A DNA stretch of 64,000 nucleotides from Saccharothrix sp. S26 (GTDB lineage: Bacteria > Actinomycetota > Actinomycetes > Mycobacteriales > Pseudonocardiaceae), in assembly GCF_021390395.1 (NCBI RefSeq), contig NZ_JAJUWT010000018.1, positions 62,001 through 126,000 on the forward strand. The letters run 5' to 3'. The notes under the pieces were generated by a model. The model searched no databases. It saw only the letters and a program-made list of their open reading frames with translations, and was not told where the DNA came from. Below, one piece after another: positions 54,948 to 63,640 of the stretch. A program made the translations under genes and the position numbers. Numbering within the stretch: the first letter of the stretch is position 1; every line of letters begins with the position of its first letter.

Positions 54948-55601
54948 TCAGGAGGCGGGCATCAAAACCTTGTCGATGACGAAGACGGTGGCGTTGGCGG
55001 TGGGGATGTTGCCGCACAACACCTTCGCGCCGTTGACGGTGACGTTGTCGCCGGAGCCTTCGACCTTCAGCGTGCCGCCCTGGACGGTGGGCAGGGTGGC
55101 GGAGGACAGGATGCCGTCCTTGTCCATGCGCTGCGGCACGACGTGGTAGGTCAGGATGGACGTGAGCTTGGCCTTGTCGGCGAGCACGGCGTTGACCGTG
55201 TCCTGACCGAGGGCTTCGAAGGCGGGGTCGTAGGGCGCGAAGACCGTGTACTTGGCGTCGGCCTTGTTGAGGGTGTCCACCAGACCGGCTTGCTTCACGG
55301 CGGCCACGAGCGTCTTGAGCAGCGGGTTGTTGCTCGCGGCGGTGGCTACCGGGTCGTCGACCATGCCGTCGAGCGAGCCCTCGGTGTCCTTGGGCAGGCT
55401 GGCGCAGCCCGCGCCGAACACGTCACCGGTCTTGGTGACGCCGTCGCTCATCGCCGCGCTGCTGGTCGTGGTGGTCGTCGTGTCGGCGGCGGCCGAGGAC
55501 GTGGTGCTCGATGCGGCCTGGTCGCCGCTGCCGCACGCCGCGACGGAGATCAGGGCGGCGGTGAGAACGCCGATCACGGACGCGAGCCGGGTGTTGCGCA
55601 T
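54948..55601 (-). CDS. Fasciclin-domain lipoprotein (MPT83/MPT70-like)
   Basis: A 217-residue lipoprotein: signal peptide ending in the lipobox VAAC, a Thr/Ser-rich linker and one FAS1 domain (NPLLKTLVAAVKQAGLVDTLN, YTVFAPYDPAFEAL, LTYHVVPQ, NATVFVIDKVLMP). The ATG at 55601 has AAAGGAG upstream. It is the homologue of mycobacterial MPT70/MPT83, classical targets of SigK. It lies just downstream of the molybdopterin oxidoreductase of the same locus. Surface adhesion is presumed. Confidence 0.93.
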   Translation of the reverse strand: MRNTRLASVIGVLTAALISVAACGSGDQAASSTTSSAAADTTTTTTSSAAMSDGVTKTGDVFGAGCASLPKDTEGSLDGMVDDPVATAASNNPLLKTLVAAVKQAGLVDTLNKADAKYTVFAPYDPAFEALGQDTVNAVLADKAKLTSILTYHVVPQRMDKDGILSSATLPTVQGGTLKVEGSGDNVTVNGAKVLCGNIPTANATVFVIDKVLMPAS

Positions 55602-55738
55602 GGGAGTCGCTCCTTTGAGGACGGTGACCGGAACTCGTGTCTCCGGCTTGTCACAGGTGATTCGGTGCCGGTGGGGCACCGGATTGGTCGATCCGGGAAA
55701 AAGTGGTGCCGTTGCGCGGCGACCACGGGCGTGACTGG

Positions 55739-57382
55739 TCAGGGCCGGGCGGTGAACACGATCGTGTGCCAACCGGCGGCGCCGTCCGGGATCGGTTCGG
55801 CCCGATCACTGGTCTGGGTGTAGCCGGTCCGGTCGGTGGCGCGGACTTCGACGGTGTGCGAGCCGGCCGGGAGGTCGAGTTCGGCACGCCACATGCGCCA
55901 GGTGTCGACGTTGACCTCCGTGCTCAAGGTCGTGGTGAGCCAGGGGCCGCCGTCGACTCGGACCTCGACCTTGTCGACGCCCCGGTGCTGGGCCCACGCG
56001 ACTCCGGCGACGACGAACCGGCCGGCGGGAACCTGTTCGAAGGGCTTGGGCCGGTCGATGCGGGACATGGTCTTGATCGGGGCGCGACGTGCCCAGTCGC
56101 GCTTCACCCAGTAGGCGTCGAAGTCGGCGAAGGTGGTCAGCTCGGCGTCGACCAGCCACTTGGTGGCCGAGACGAACCCGTACAGGCCGGGCACGACCAT
56201 GCGCACCGGGAAGCCGTGCTCGGCGGGCAGCGGTTCGCCGTTCATGCCGATCGCCAGCAACGCGTCGCTTCCGGGCCTCATGATGTCCTCGACCGGGGTG
56301 CCGCAGGTCCAGCCGTCCACGCTGCGGGTCGCGAGCTGGTCGGCGCCGGGCCGGACGCCCGCCTCGGCGAGGATGTCGCTCAGGGACACGCCGATGAAGT
56401 TGGTGGTGGAGATGTAGGGTCCGCCGACCTCGTTGGACACGCAGCAGAGGCTGATCGTCTTCTCGACCAGCGGCCGGTTGAGCAGGTCGTCGTAGGTGAG
56501 CACGAGTTCGCGGTCGACCAGGCCGTGGACCCGCAGCCGCCAGTCCTGCGCGCGCAGCCTGGGCACGGACAACGCGGTGTCCACCCGGTAGAAGTCGGCG
56601 TTGGACGTGATGAACTTCGGTGTGCCGTCGCCGGTGAAGTCCGCGCCCGACGGGATCGGTGGTGCGGTCACGTCCGGGGTGAGCCGGATCGAACGGCGGG
56701 AGGCCTCCACGTCGACCCGGCCGCCGACGAGCTGCCCCGTCACGGCGGTCGCACCGGCGGCCGCGGCGACGGCGGTGGAGGTGATGAGGAACCGACGGCG
56801 TCCCAAGCCGGGCACCGACCAGTCCAGCGCACGGGTCCGGGTCGGACCGGCACCGTCGACGGTCGTGCCGACCGGCTTCGACTCGTCCTCGCCGGGCTTG
56901 CCCACCGGGACGTGGCGGGCGAGCCGGTGCAGCCACCGGAACACCAGCACACCCACGACGAGGCTGGTCAACGGTGCCAGTACGGCGATCGGGCCCAGCG
57001 TGGGGCGGGTGAGCACCGCCGCGACGCCGAGCACGCCCAGCGTCGCCGCCAGGACCGTCCCGGGCAGCGGGCCGCGGCGGGACAGCAGTCCGGACAGGAC
57101 GGCCGCGGCGGCGATGACGCAGGCCATGCCCGCCAGCAGCACGATCTTGTCGTGCTCGCCGAACGTGCGGATCGCGAGGTCCTTCACCGGGTGCGGTGTC
57201 AGGTCGATCGCGGTGTTGCCCACGGCCAGGAACGGCGAGGCGAACGGGTCGATCAGCGCGGCCACGAGGTGTCCCGCCGCCAACGCGGCGGCCACGGCGA
57301 TCAGGCCCACCGCCGCGGCCGCCCACAGCGGCAGCCGCGGCACCGCGGTCTCGGACGACCGCACGGGCGTGGATGCGTTCAT
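55739..57382 (-). CDS. Membrane-anchored sulfite oxidase-family molybdopterin oxidoreductase
   Basis: A 547-residue protein: about five TM helices in residues 15-165, an internal twin-arginine-like motif (GRRRFLITS, about residue 195), then the catalytic sulfite-oxidase fold with the Mo-ligating Cys in ISLCCVSNEVGG and a C-terminal Ig-like dimerisation domain (VEVRVDGGPW). The RR motif after several TMs suggests Tat-dependent export of the last domain. It is encoded between anti-SigK and the fasciclin lipoprotein, an arrangement seen in many actinobacteria, so it is likely SigK-controlled. The substrate may be oxidised methionine or sulfoxides. Confidence 0.92.
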   Translation of the reverse strand: MNASTPVRSSETAVPRLPLWAAAAVGLIAVAAALAAGHLVAALIDPFASPFLAVGNTAIDLTPHPVKDLAIRTFGEHDKIVLLAGMACVIAAAAVLSGLLSRRGPLPGTVLAATLGVLGVAAVLTRPTLGPIAVLAPLTSLVVGVLVFRWLHRLARHVPVGKPGEDESKPVGTTVDGAGPTRTRALDWSVPGLGRRRFLITSTAVAAAAGATAVTGQLVGGRVDVEASRRSIRLTPDVTAPPIPSGADFTGDGTPKFITSNADFYRVDTALSVPRLRAQDWRLRVHGLVDRELVLTYDDLLNRPLVEKTISLCCVSNEVGGPYISTTNFIGVSLSDILAEAGVRPGADQLATRSVDGWTCGTPVEDIMRPGSDALLAIGMNGEPLPAEHGFPVRMVVPGLYGFVSATKWLVDAELTTFADFDAYWVKRDWARRAPIKTMSRIDRPKPFEQVPAGRFVVAGVAWAQHRGVDKVEVRVDGGPWLTTTLSTEVNVDTWRMWRAELDLPAGSHTVEVRATDRTGYTQTSDRAEPIPDGAAGWHTIVFTARP

Positions 57383-57436
57383 ACCAGGTCTTCGGAGTCG
57401 CCGACCCCGCGGATTGCCCCGGTCGGTCGGTGTTGC

Positions 57437-58234
57437 TCAGACCAGTGGCAGGACGACCACGGTCGGGGTGGTGGGTTGAGGTGATCCGCCTCGGGGTTCC
57501 ACCGTCAGCCCCACGGCTTCCTTGCCGGTGAAACCACCGGCCAGCAGCGGATCGGGCCGACCGTCGGAGGACGCGAGCAGACCGGCCGCACGCGGCCCGT
57601 CGGCACCGATCAGCCACAGCTGATAGGTGCGGTCCTCGGGCAGGCGTGCCAGTCCGTGAGCGAGGAACACCACCTGTCCCTTGGTCGACGAAGCCACCAC
57701 GGTGCCCGTGCCACCGCCGCTCACGTCGCCGCGGACGAGCTTGGCGTCCGGTGCGGCCAGCAACTCGGCGACCTGGTTGTTGCGGGTGTTGACCTGTTCC
57801 AGGGCTCGCAGGTCGCGTTCCAGTCGATCGTTGGTGCCCACGGCCTGGACGCCCAGCGTCACGGCGACCGCGACGGCCGCCGCAGCGGCCAGCCCCGCGG
57901 TCCCGCGCAGCCACGGGCTCCGCCTCGTGGATCCGCCTGGGCGCTGGGAGGTCGCTCGGAGCGGTTGGTCCGTCCGGTCGTCGGTGTCCGGCGGCAGTTG
58001 GCGGGTGTGGGCCGCGGCGGCCAGCACCCGGTCGCGCACGTGTGCGGGAGGCTCGACCGAGCTCTCACCGGCCAGCAGCGCGGCTGCTTCGAGCAGACCA
58101 GCCGTCTCCTGCGCACAGCTCGAGCAGCCGGCGATGTGGTCCTCGAAGAGGCGACGCTCGTCCTCGGAGACGGTGTCGAGCACGTAGGCGCCGATCAGCG
58201 TGTGCGCTTCGATGCGCGCGGTGTCGTCGGTCAT
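57437..58234 (-). CDS. rskA: Anti-sigma-K factor RskA
   Basis: A 265-residue anti-sigma factor: N-terminal zinc-type ASD (LIGAYVLDTVSEDERRLFEDHIAGCSSC with H-x3-CxxC), a single TM (about 115-135, GTAGLAAAAAVAVAVTLGV) and a C-terminal extracytoplasmic RskA domain (TYQLWLIGADGPRAAGLL). The ATG overlaps the sigma-factor stop (ATGA). It should sequester SigK at the membrane until regulated proteolysis. Confidence 0.94.
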   Translation of the reverse strand: MTDDTARIEAHTLIGAYVLDTVSEDERRLFEDHIAGCSSCAQETAGLLEAAALLAGESSVEPPAHVRDRVLAAAAHTRQLPPDTDDRTDQPLRATSQRPGGSTRRSPWLRGTAGLAAAAAVAVAVTLGVQAVGTNDRLERDLRALEQVNTRNNQVAELLAAPDAKLVRGDVSGGGTGTVVASSTKGQVVFLAHGLARLPEDRTYQLWLIGADGPRAAGLLASSDGRPDPLLAGGFTGKEAVGLTVEPRGGSPQPTTPTVVVLPLV

Positions 58235-58833
58235 CGGGTCACCCCCAGGCAGTCTCGGAGTCTGATCAAGCCGTCGCGCATCCTGGTTTTGACCGTTCCG
58301 AGCGGGATGCCGAGCACGGCGGCCGTCTGCGGGTAGGTGTAGCCCCGGAAGTAGCCGAGCAGGATGGATTCGCGCTGCAAGTCGGTCAGCGTCGACAGGC
58401 ACCGTCGCACCTGCCGCTGCTCGATCTGCGCGGCGACCTGCTCGCTGACGGCGTCGAACGGCGTCTCGACGTCGCGGCGCGCGGCGAGGTCCTCCCGCCG
58501 GGTCGCGGCCGCCGCGGAGCGGACCCGGTCCACGGCGCGGCGGTGCGCCATGGTCATCACCCACGCCAACGCGCTGCCTCGACCCGGGTCGTAGCGGGCG
58601 GCGGTGCGCCACACCTCCAGCAACACCTCCTGCGTGACCTCCTCCGACTGCGCGTGATCACGCACCACACGCCGCACCAGGCTGAACACCCTGCCCACCA
58701 CTACGTCGTACAGCCGCGCGAACGCCTTGTCATCACCGCGCGCCACCCGGCTGAGCAACTCCTCGGCGGTGGCATCGCCCCTCTCGCGGGTGTCGGCGGA
58801 TACCGGCTGGAGCTTGCGCTCACGCCCTGCCAT
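58231..58833 (-). CDS. sigK: ECF sigma factor SigK
   Basis: A 200-residue ECF sigma factor with region 2 (ARLYDVVVGRVFSLVRRVVRD, then WRTAARYDPGRGSALAWVMTMAHRRAVDRVR) and region 4 (LTDLQRESILLGYFRGYTYPQTAAVLGIP). The gene order and partner identify it as SigK. The ATG at 58833 is preferred over one 27 nt upstream because AAAGGGG lies directly before it. Confidence 0.94.
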   Translation of the reverse strand: MAGRERKLQPVSADTRERGDATAEELLSRVARGDDKAFARLYDVVVGRVFSLVRRVVRDHAQSEEVTQEVLLEVWRTAARYDPGRGSALAWVMTMAHRRAVDRVRSAAAATRREDLAARRDVETPFDAVSEQVAAQIEQRQVRRCLSTLTDLQRESILLGYFRGYTYPQTAAVLGIPLGTVKTRMRDGLIRLRDCLGVTR

Positions 58834-58856
58834 CGTGCCCCTTTCCGGATGAACCA

Positions 58857-59003
58857 TCATTGACAGTTACCCACCACCAGGTGCCTGCACCGCTCCTCTG
58901 CGGCTTGGATCAACCGATCGAGGGACGAAGCCGAGATCGACACCGGATCACGCGGCGCGGCCTCCGATGACCAGGCCGGGCCCAGCAGGTGACCGAGAGA
59001 CAT
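58857..59003 (-). CDS. Small peptide gene (48 aa)
   Basis: An ATG preceded by an excellent GAGGAGGG ribosome-binding site opens a 48-codon frame (MSLGHLLGPAWSSEAAP start, ERCRHLVVGNCQ end). It lies 23 nt upstream of sigK in the same direction. Two Cys residues near the C-terminus are notable. No family was recognised. It may be a leader peptide, a short regulatory product or a secreted peptide, or simply the uORF of the sigK transcript. Confidence 0.45.
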   Translation of the reverse strand: MSLGHLLGPAWSSEAAPRDPVSISASSLDRLIQAAEERCRHLVVGNCQ

Positions 59004-59224
59004 GAACCCTCCTCGTCCAGACAGGTCGCCACCTCCTGTTCGGCGCGGGACGCCCATCGGATTGGTGTGCGCGGCCGGGGTCAGCTCGCCCGTCCTCCTG
59101 GCGAGACGGGACTCCCGGTCGAACGGTCGCCGGACGACACCCGTTCGACCAGGAGTTCCCCCGTCTGCGCACCAGAGCCTCAGTCCCGGCCCGGTTCACG
59201 AACAGCCACTCGGCATGCCACTCG

Positions 59225-59719
59225 CTACGCCGCATAGAAGAGTGATTGAACGCTGCCGCATTGGGTCACGGAAGAGCCGATGCCCACCGCCGCCGGGAAA
59301 TCAACCACAACCCCGTCGCCGTCGAACTTGCGCACGATCTGCATGACGTGCGACTGCCCTGGCGGAATCCGAGGGAAGTCCACTGCCACGTGACCACTGG
59401 GGTTGCGGACGACCAGCTGATTGCTCATCGACACGATGGCATTGTCCCTCCTGTTGTTGGTGACGGTGACGTTCCACACCGAAAAAGCACCCGGCTGACT
59501 CCAGTCGCCATGCATCGTGATCATGATGTCGTTCGCACTGAAGTCCGGGCAGGGTTCCCCTTCGAAATCGAACGCTATGTGGTCGGCTCGATCCACCCGC
59601 ACCGGCCCGGCGCCGGCACTCGAGGTGAAGAGCGTGGTCCCGAGTGCCGCCACCAGCGTGACGACCACGGCCGACCGGAAGAGTGGCCGGGTGGAATGTT
59701 TCCAGGCAATGTTGAACAT
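59225..59719 (-). CDS. Secreted hypothetical protein
   Basis: A 164-residue protein with an N-terminal signal peptide (about 1-37, AVVVTLVAALGTTLFTSSAGA) and a beta-rich domain (HGDWSQPGAFSVWNVTVTNN, VSMSNQLVVRNPSG). It has two Cys that could form a disulfide. GGGAG precedes the ATG. No known domain; exported to the cell surface or medium. Confidence 0.75.
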   Translation of the reverse strand: MFNIAWKHSTRPLFRSAVVVTLVAALGTTLFTSSAGAGPVRVDRADHIAFDFEGEPCPDFSANDIMITMHGDWSQPGAFSVWNVTVTNNRRDNAIVSMSNQLVVRNPSGHVAVDFPRIPPGQSHVMQIVRKFDGDGVVVDFPAAVGIGSSVTQCGSVQSLFYAA

Positions 59720-59862
59720 GAACGAACTCCCGAATTCTCAACCATGCAGTAGTCAGGTGCTCAGCCGAGCTTGGCCCAAACCACCGACCGGATTTTGTGC
59801 CGCGGCTCCGGACCGTAGGAGTCGCCGTCCGGAGCCGCGGACGAGGAGACGCCGGCCACCAC

Positions 59863-60537
59863 TCACGCCACCCGACTCACCGGGGCCTCGACGTGGCCGG
59901 GACGCCCAACCTCACGCCCCTCCGGCCCCGTCGGGGCGCTGCGCGCCTGACACAGCTCATTCCACGGGATCAGCTTCCCGGCGTACTTGGTGATGATCCG
60001 GCAGACCGCCCCGCCCAGCGGGGTCGTGGACAGGCTGATCGCGGTGCAGACCGTGACCCGCCAGACCGAGTACAGGAGCCACGCCGCGACCGCGGGTCCG
60101 CACGCCGGGATCTCCGCGAGCCGCTGCCCACCCACGTCGGCCGGGGCGGGCAGCGGCGGGGCGGTGGTGGGCAGCGGCGCGCCGTGCGGCTCGGCCGGCG
60201 GCTGGTCCACCGTCTCCTGGGCGGCCTGGTCGGACAGGCCCTGCGCCAGGGCGCGGTAGGTGCTGTCCGACAGGTGGGAGAAGCCCCGCTCCTCGATGAT
60301 GAACCGGATCTCCGGGTCCTGCCGGAGGAGCTCCTCGCGGCTCAGGACCTCGGGCGTGGCCGCGGCACGGGCGGCGGTCTGGTCGGGGCCGCGGGCAGGG
60401 AGGCACTCGGTCTTCTCCGGCCAGTCCCGGGCGGCCTGCGCGGCGGATGCCGACGGGGCAGCTCCGGCGATCGTCACAGCGAGGGCGGTCGTGGTGATCA
60501 GTGTCGCCACGAGCCTGCACCGACGAGGCACGTTCAT
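59863..60537 (-). CDS. Secreted protein with Cys-rich hydrophobic C-terminal module
   Basis: A 224-residue protein with a signal peptide (about 1-33, cleaved near SASA-AQAA). It continues with a polar, proline-rich middle and a C-terminal module of about 55 residues (ACGPAVAAWLLYSVWRVTVC to WNELCQ) with four Cys and long apolar stretches. The ATG at 60537 has AAGGAG upstream. The layout (long leader, compact apolar Cys module) is reminiscent of large secreted bacteriocin precursors, but I have no family assignment. Divergent from the XRE-membrane gene. Confidence 0.72.
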   Translation of the reverse strand: MNVPRRCRLVATLITTTALAVTIAGAAPSASAAQAARDWPEKTECLPARGPDQTAARAAATPEVLSREELLRQDPEIRFIIEERGFSHLSDSTYRALAQGLSDQAAQETVDQPPAEPHGAPLPTTAPPLPAPADVGGQRLAEIPACGPAVAAWLLYSVWRVTVCTAISLSTTPLGGAVCRIITKYAGKLIPWNELCQARSAPTGPEGREVGRPGHVEAPVSRVA

Positions 60538-60833
60538 ACTTCCGTCTCCTTCAGGATCCCTGCCGTGGTGCACCGGATGTGCACCGGTCTCGGGTCTGGC
60601 ACCGCGCAGCTCGAGGTCGGCCGGCGCGATGAGAAGAGGAAAGCCCGACGATGGAGGTGTCCAACAGCACGACGGACAGGCTCGTCCGCATGCTGTCCAA
60701 GCTCGGACTGGTGCAGTCGGCAGGCGACCCTGCCGCAGGACACCTACAGTTGTCGATCGGACACTCTCGGACACAATCGGACGGGATGGTCCACAGCGGC
60801 AGGACAGCGGAACCGCACGGGCAGAGGTCAGGC

Positions 60834-61874
60834 ATGACGACGAGCGATGATCCGGCGGTCTCCCCGGCCGTGCGTCGATCCGAGCTGGGTTCGGTGACGA
60901 GCCGAGAGGAACTGGCGAGGCTGCTGGCCGAGCAGTACGCCCGAGCCGACGTGTCGCTGCGGGAGCTGGAACTCCGGGCGGAAAGGGCGGGCGGGCCCCG
61001 GCTGGCACGGGCGACGTGCTCGGACATGCTGGCCGGACGCAGGTTCCCGAAGAAGTCGGTCATGGTGGCGTTCCTGCGGGCATGTCAGGTACCCCGGGAA
61101 CAGCTCGCCGACTGGGAACGGGCCTGGGAACGGATAAAGATCACCCAGATCTCCACTGCGCGAGCCTCCGCGGCAGGACGACAAGCCGTACCGACCCCCG
61201 ACCGCTCTCCCAGCGCACCCGAAGACGGCGGATCCGGGGAGGGCGGCGCGGAGGACGCCGTCACCATGACCGGCCAGAAGGCTCAGCCGGCCGGCAGCAA
61301 GCCCGGTCGCGGCCGAGACCCTGCTCGGCGTCGCCTCGCACTACCGGCTGCGTTGGCCGCCGCCGGCCTGGTCGCCGCCATCGGCTTCGCTGCGTTCACT
61401 GACTCCGGTACCCCCGCCCAACGCGACATCATCGACGACGGTCGTGCGTTCGGCAGCGGTGGGTCGAGCCGATTCGTCGTCACGGTCGATCCCGTCAACA
61501 CCGAGGTACGGCTGATCCGACGTCTTGACGCCGGCATCGCCAGGCAAACCGCGACAGTCACCGTGGACGGGGCCCTGGCCGCGGTATGGCAACCCCTGCC
61601 CGAGGGACCCCATGGCTGGAAGGACCAGAGCGTTGTCCTCCCCCCTGCGCTGACCCAAGGGCGCCGCGAGCTCACCATCACGAACACGTTCGTGTCCTCG
61701 GACGTGGACTTCAACGAGTTCACTTACTTCGTCGACCACAGGGTCGACGGCGTCTGGTCCCGAGCCGACACCGTCGACGTCGGCCCCAACCACCTCGACA
61801 GCGAAGCCGTGCACCACTATCGCATCACCAATGAGAACTGGTCCGGAACCCACGCCTTCCGCTACCTGGAGTGA
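60834..61874 (+). CDS. XRE-type HTH protein with transmembrane and extracellular domain
   Basis: A 346-residue protein: helix-turn-helix-like N-terminus (about 25-90, LRELELRAERAGGPRLARATCSDML), a polar linker, one TM (about 170-190, LALPAALAAAGLVAAIGFAAF) and a roughly 150-residue beta-rich external domain (VRLIRRLDAGIARQTATV to GTHAFRYLE). This plan is common in actinobacterial membrane-bound regulators of the helix-turn-helix/NACHT-free type. The ATG at 60834 has AGAGG upstream. It is divergent from the secreted Cys-rich protein and may control it. Confidence 0.78.
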   Translation: MTTSDDPAVSPAVRRSELGSVTSREELARLLAEQYARADVSLRELELRAERAGGPRLARATCSDMLAGRRFPKKSVMVAFLRACQVPREQLADWERAWERIKITQISTARASAAGRQAVPTPDRSPSAPEDGGSGEGGAEDAVTMTGQKAQPAGSKPGRGRDPARRRLALPAALAAAGLVAAIGFAAFTDSGTPAQRDIIDDGRAFGSGGSSRFVVTVDPVNTEVRLIRRLDAGIARQTATVTVDGALAAVWQPLPEGPHGWKDQSVVLPPALTQGRRELTITNTFVSSDVDFNEFTYFVDHRVDGVWSRADTVDVGPNHLDSEAVHHYRITNENWSGTHAFRYLE

Positions 61875-61947
61875 AGTTCGGCCCACCGGTCGGCTCCCAC
61901 GCAGGCAGAGGGCCTACGCAGCCCAGGCACCCGAAGCGCTCACGGGC

Positions 61948-62256
61948 ATGGGGTTACGGCACCGGATCACCGTCTTGGAACGCCACCTGGACAACGCCCG
62001 TGCACTGTTCTCCCCCGCCGACCGAGCGTTCCTCGCGGCACTGCCGCACCGACTCCCGGTGCAAGCACTTCGTCGACTCCGACTACCGGTACGCCGGGAG
62101 ACGATTCCGCGGTGGCACCGAAACCTCCTCGACCGTCGCCAGGCAGCCAGATCCCGTCCCAAGCGGCCCGGCCGACCACGGACCATCCGCTCCCGCCTCC
62201 TGGTGCTGCGCCTGGCACGCGAGAATTCGACCTGGGGCTACCGCCGCATCCACGGC
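61948..62256 (+). pseudogene. Truncated integrase-core transposase (N-terminal part)
   Basis: The frame reads as the start of actinobacterial integrase-type transposases: LRHRITVLERHLDNARALFSP, then a PRWHRNLLDRRQAARSRPKRPGRPRT-like basic region and NSTWGYRRIHG. It then departs from the family pattern, so the DDE core is missing. A possible C-terminal fragment of the same type is at 63365-63419. Confidence 0.7.
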
Positions 62257-62413
62257 TGCTCGTCCCCAGGCACCTGCCTTTCCCCGGGCGAAGCAGGCCG
62301 CACGCGAGATGGTGACGGCCTGGCAGGCAGCCAGGCATGGGCCGGGGAGGCACGGTTCCGCCAACGCGGGTGACCGGGTTCGGCAGGGTGCACGTCGGTT
62401 CAGCACGCCGGGA

Positions 62414-63157
62414 TCACGACCCACCCCGCTGGATCGAGTTGCCCGCGTACGTGCCGTGCACTTCGCTGTCGTCCAGCGTCAGCCGACCGCTCTGCCCGTA
62501 GAACGCGATGGGCCGAGCCAGAGCACCTGCTCCACGACCGACTGGTCGAAGTCCGCGGCGAGCATGGCCCGTCCGGTGCGCTGGGTCTTGAGCGGGTCGG
62601 ACCGGCCCCAGCCGGCCGCGGAGTTCACCAGGATCCGTTCGGTGCCGTACTCGCGCAGGATCGCCACCATGCGGCGCTCGTCCATCTTGGTGTCCGGGTA
62701 GACGGAGAAGCCCAGCCAGCAGTCGAATCGGCCACGGGACGCGCCGTAGTCTCGTTCAGGTGGTCGATGACCACCCGTTCGGGTGGCAAGCCGGACTCGC
62801 GGATCACGTCGAGTGTCCGCAGCGTCCCGGCGAGCTTGTCCCGGTGGGGTGTGTGCACCAGCGCGGGCAACTCGTGGCGCACGGCCAGTTCCAGCTGCCG
62901 GGCGAACGCCTCGTCCTCCTCCGGCGTCATCGAGTCGTAGCCGATCTCACCGACCGCCACCACGCCGTCCTTGGCCAAGTAGCGAGGCAGCACCTCTCCC
63001 AGCCGATCAGCGAGTCGAAGTAGTCGGTGAACGACCCGACGTTCGTGCGCGGCTGGCCCAACCAGAACGCGGGCTCGACCACCGCCCGCACACATCTCCT
63101 CGGAGTCGTCGGTGGTGCGGGAGGTGGGTCGAAGATGCGCATCAGGTCTCGTTCCAC
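62414..63157 (-). pseudogene. Frameshifted TatD-like metal-dependent hydrolase
   Basis: Three reading frames are needed to follow one TatD-family amidohydrolase: VVEPAFWLGQPRTNVGSFTDY near the 5' end, then VVAVGEIGYDSMTPEEDEAFARQ and HRDKLAGTLRTLD in a second frame, then FSVYPDTKMDERRMVAI and the C-terminus AFYGQSGRLTLDDSEVHGTY in others. At least two frameshifts and an internal deletion (near 63000) are present. IS fragments flank it on both sides. Confidence 0.75.
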
Positions 63158-63255
63158 AGCAGGTTCCTGGCACGGTGGTTGCGAGCTGCGGCCTCACGCC
63201 AGGTTCCGCACCCCGAGGCCGCGCTCCGTCGCCGCGAGCGGTCCGCCATGCCTGG

Positions 63256-63419
63256 CTGGTCGATTTGATCCGCGAGATCCATATGGATTCGTTCCAGGTC
63301 TACGGCGCTCCGCGGGTGCATGCCGAGCTCACCCGATCGCAGAGCCGGACTACACCTCGATATGCCGTCGAACAGTCCTCGGCGGCCTGATGAACGAGTA
63401 CGAACCGGCAGCAGCCTAA
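63256..63419 (+). pseudogene. IS3-type transposase fragments
   Basis: DLIREIHMDSFQVYGAPRVHAELT is the conserved start of the IS3 OrfB catalytic region. Shortly after, in another frame, RRTVLGGLMNEYEPAA-stop matches the C-terminal end of an integrase-type transposase. The parts between are deleted. Confidence 0.65.
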
Positions 63420-63522
63420 CGCAGGTCAGAAGATGTGACTGGCTCTTGACACCCCACAGGGGTCAGGGCCCAGCCACGCCGGAGCGCAGGTTGCTCCCCT
63501 ACTGCACTCCGGCGCCATGACC

Positions 63523-63566
63523 GGTTCCCTCCCCCAAACGGGGAACCGCCCCTGCCGGGGAGCGGT
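63523..63566. terminator. Two overlapping GC-rich hairpins downstream of MFS gene
   Basis: GGTTCCC (63523-63529) pairs with GGGAACC (63541-63547). ACCGC (63545-63549) pairs with GCGGT (63562-63566), reinforced by CCC/GGG. The two share 3 nt, so they are mutually exclusive. They lie 75-120 nt after the MFS stop (minus strand) and may act as its terminator. Confidence 0.4.
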
Positions 63567-63640
63567 CCTCTGGACCTCGGCGCCATGGGGCCGACGGGAG
63601 CCAGTGTTCCGATAACGCCCGAGAAGTGATTCGGCGTGAC

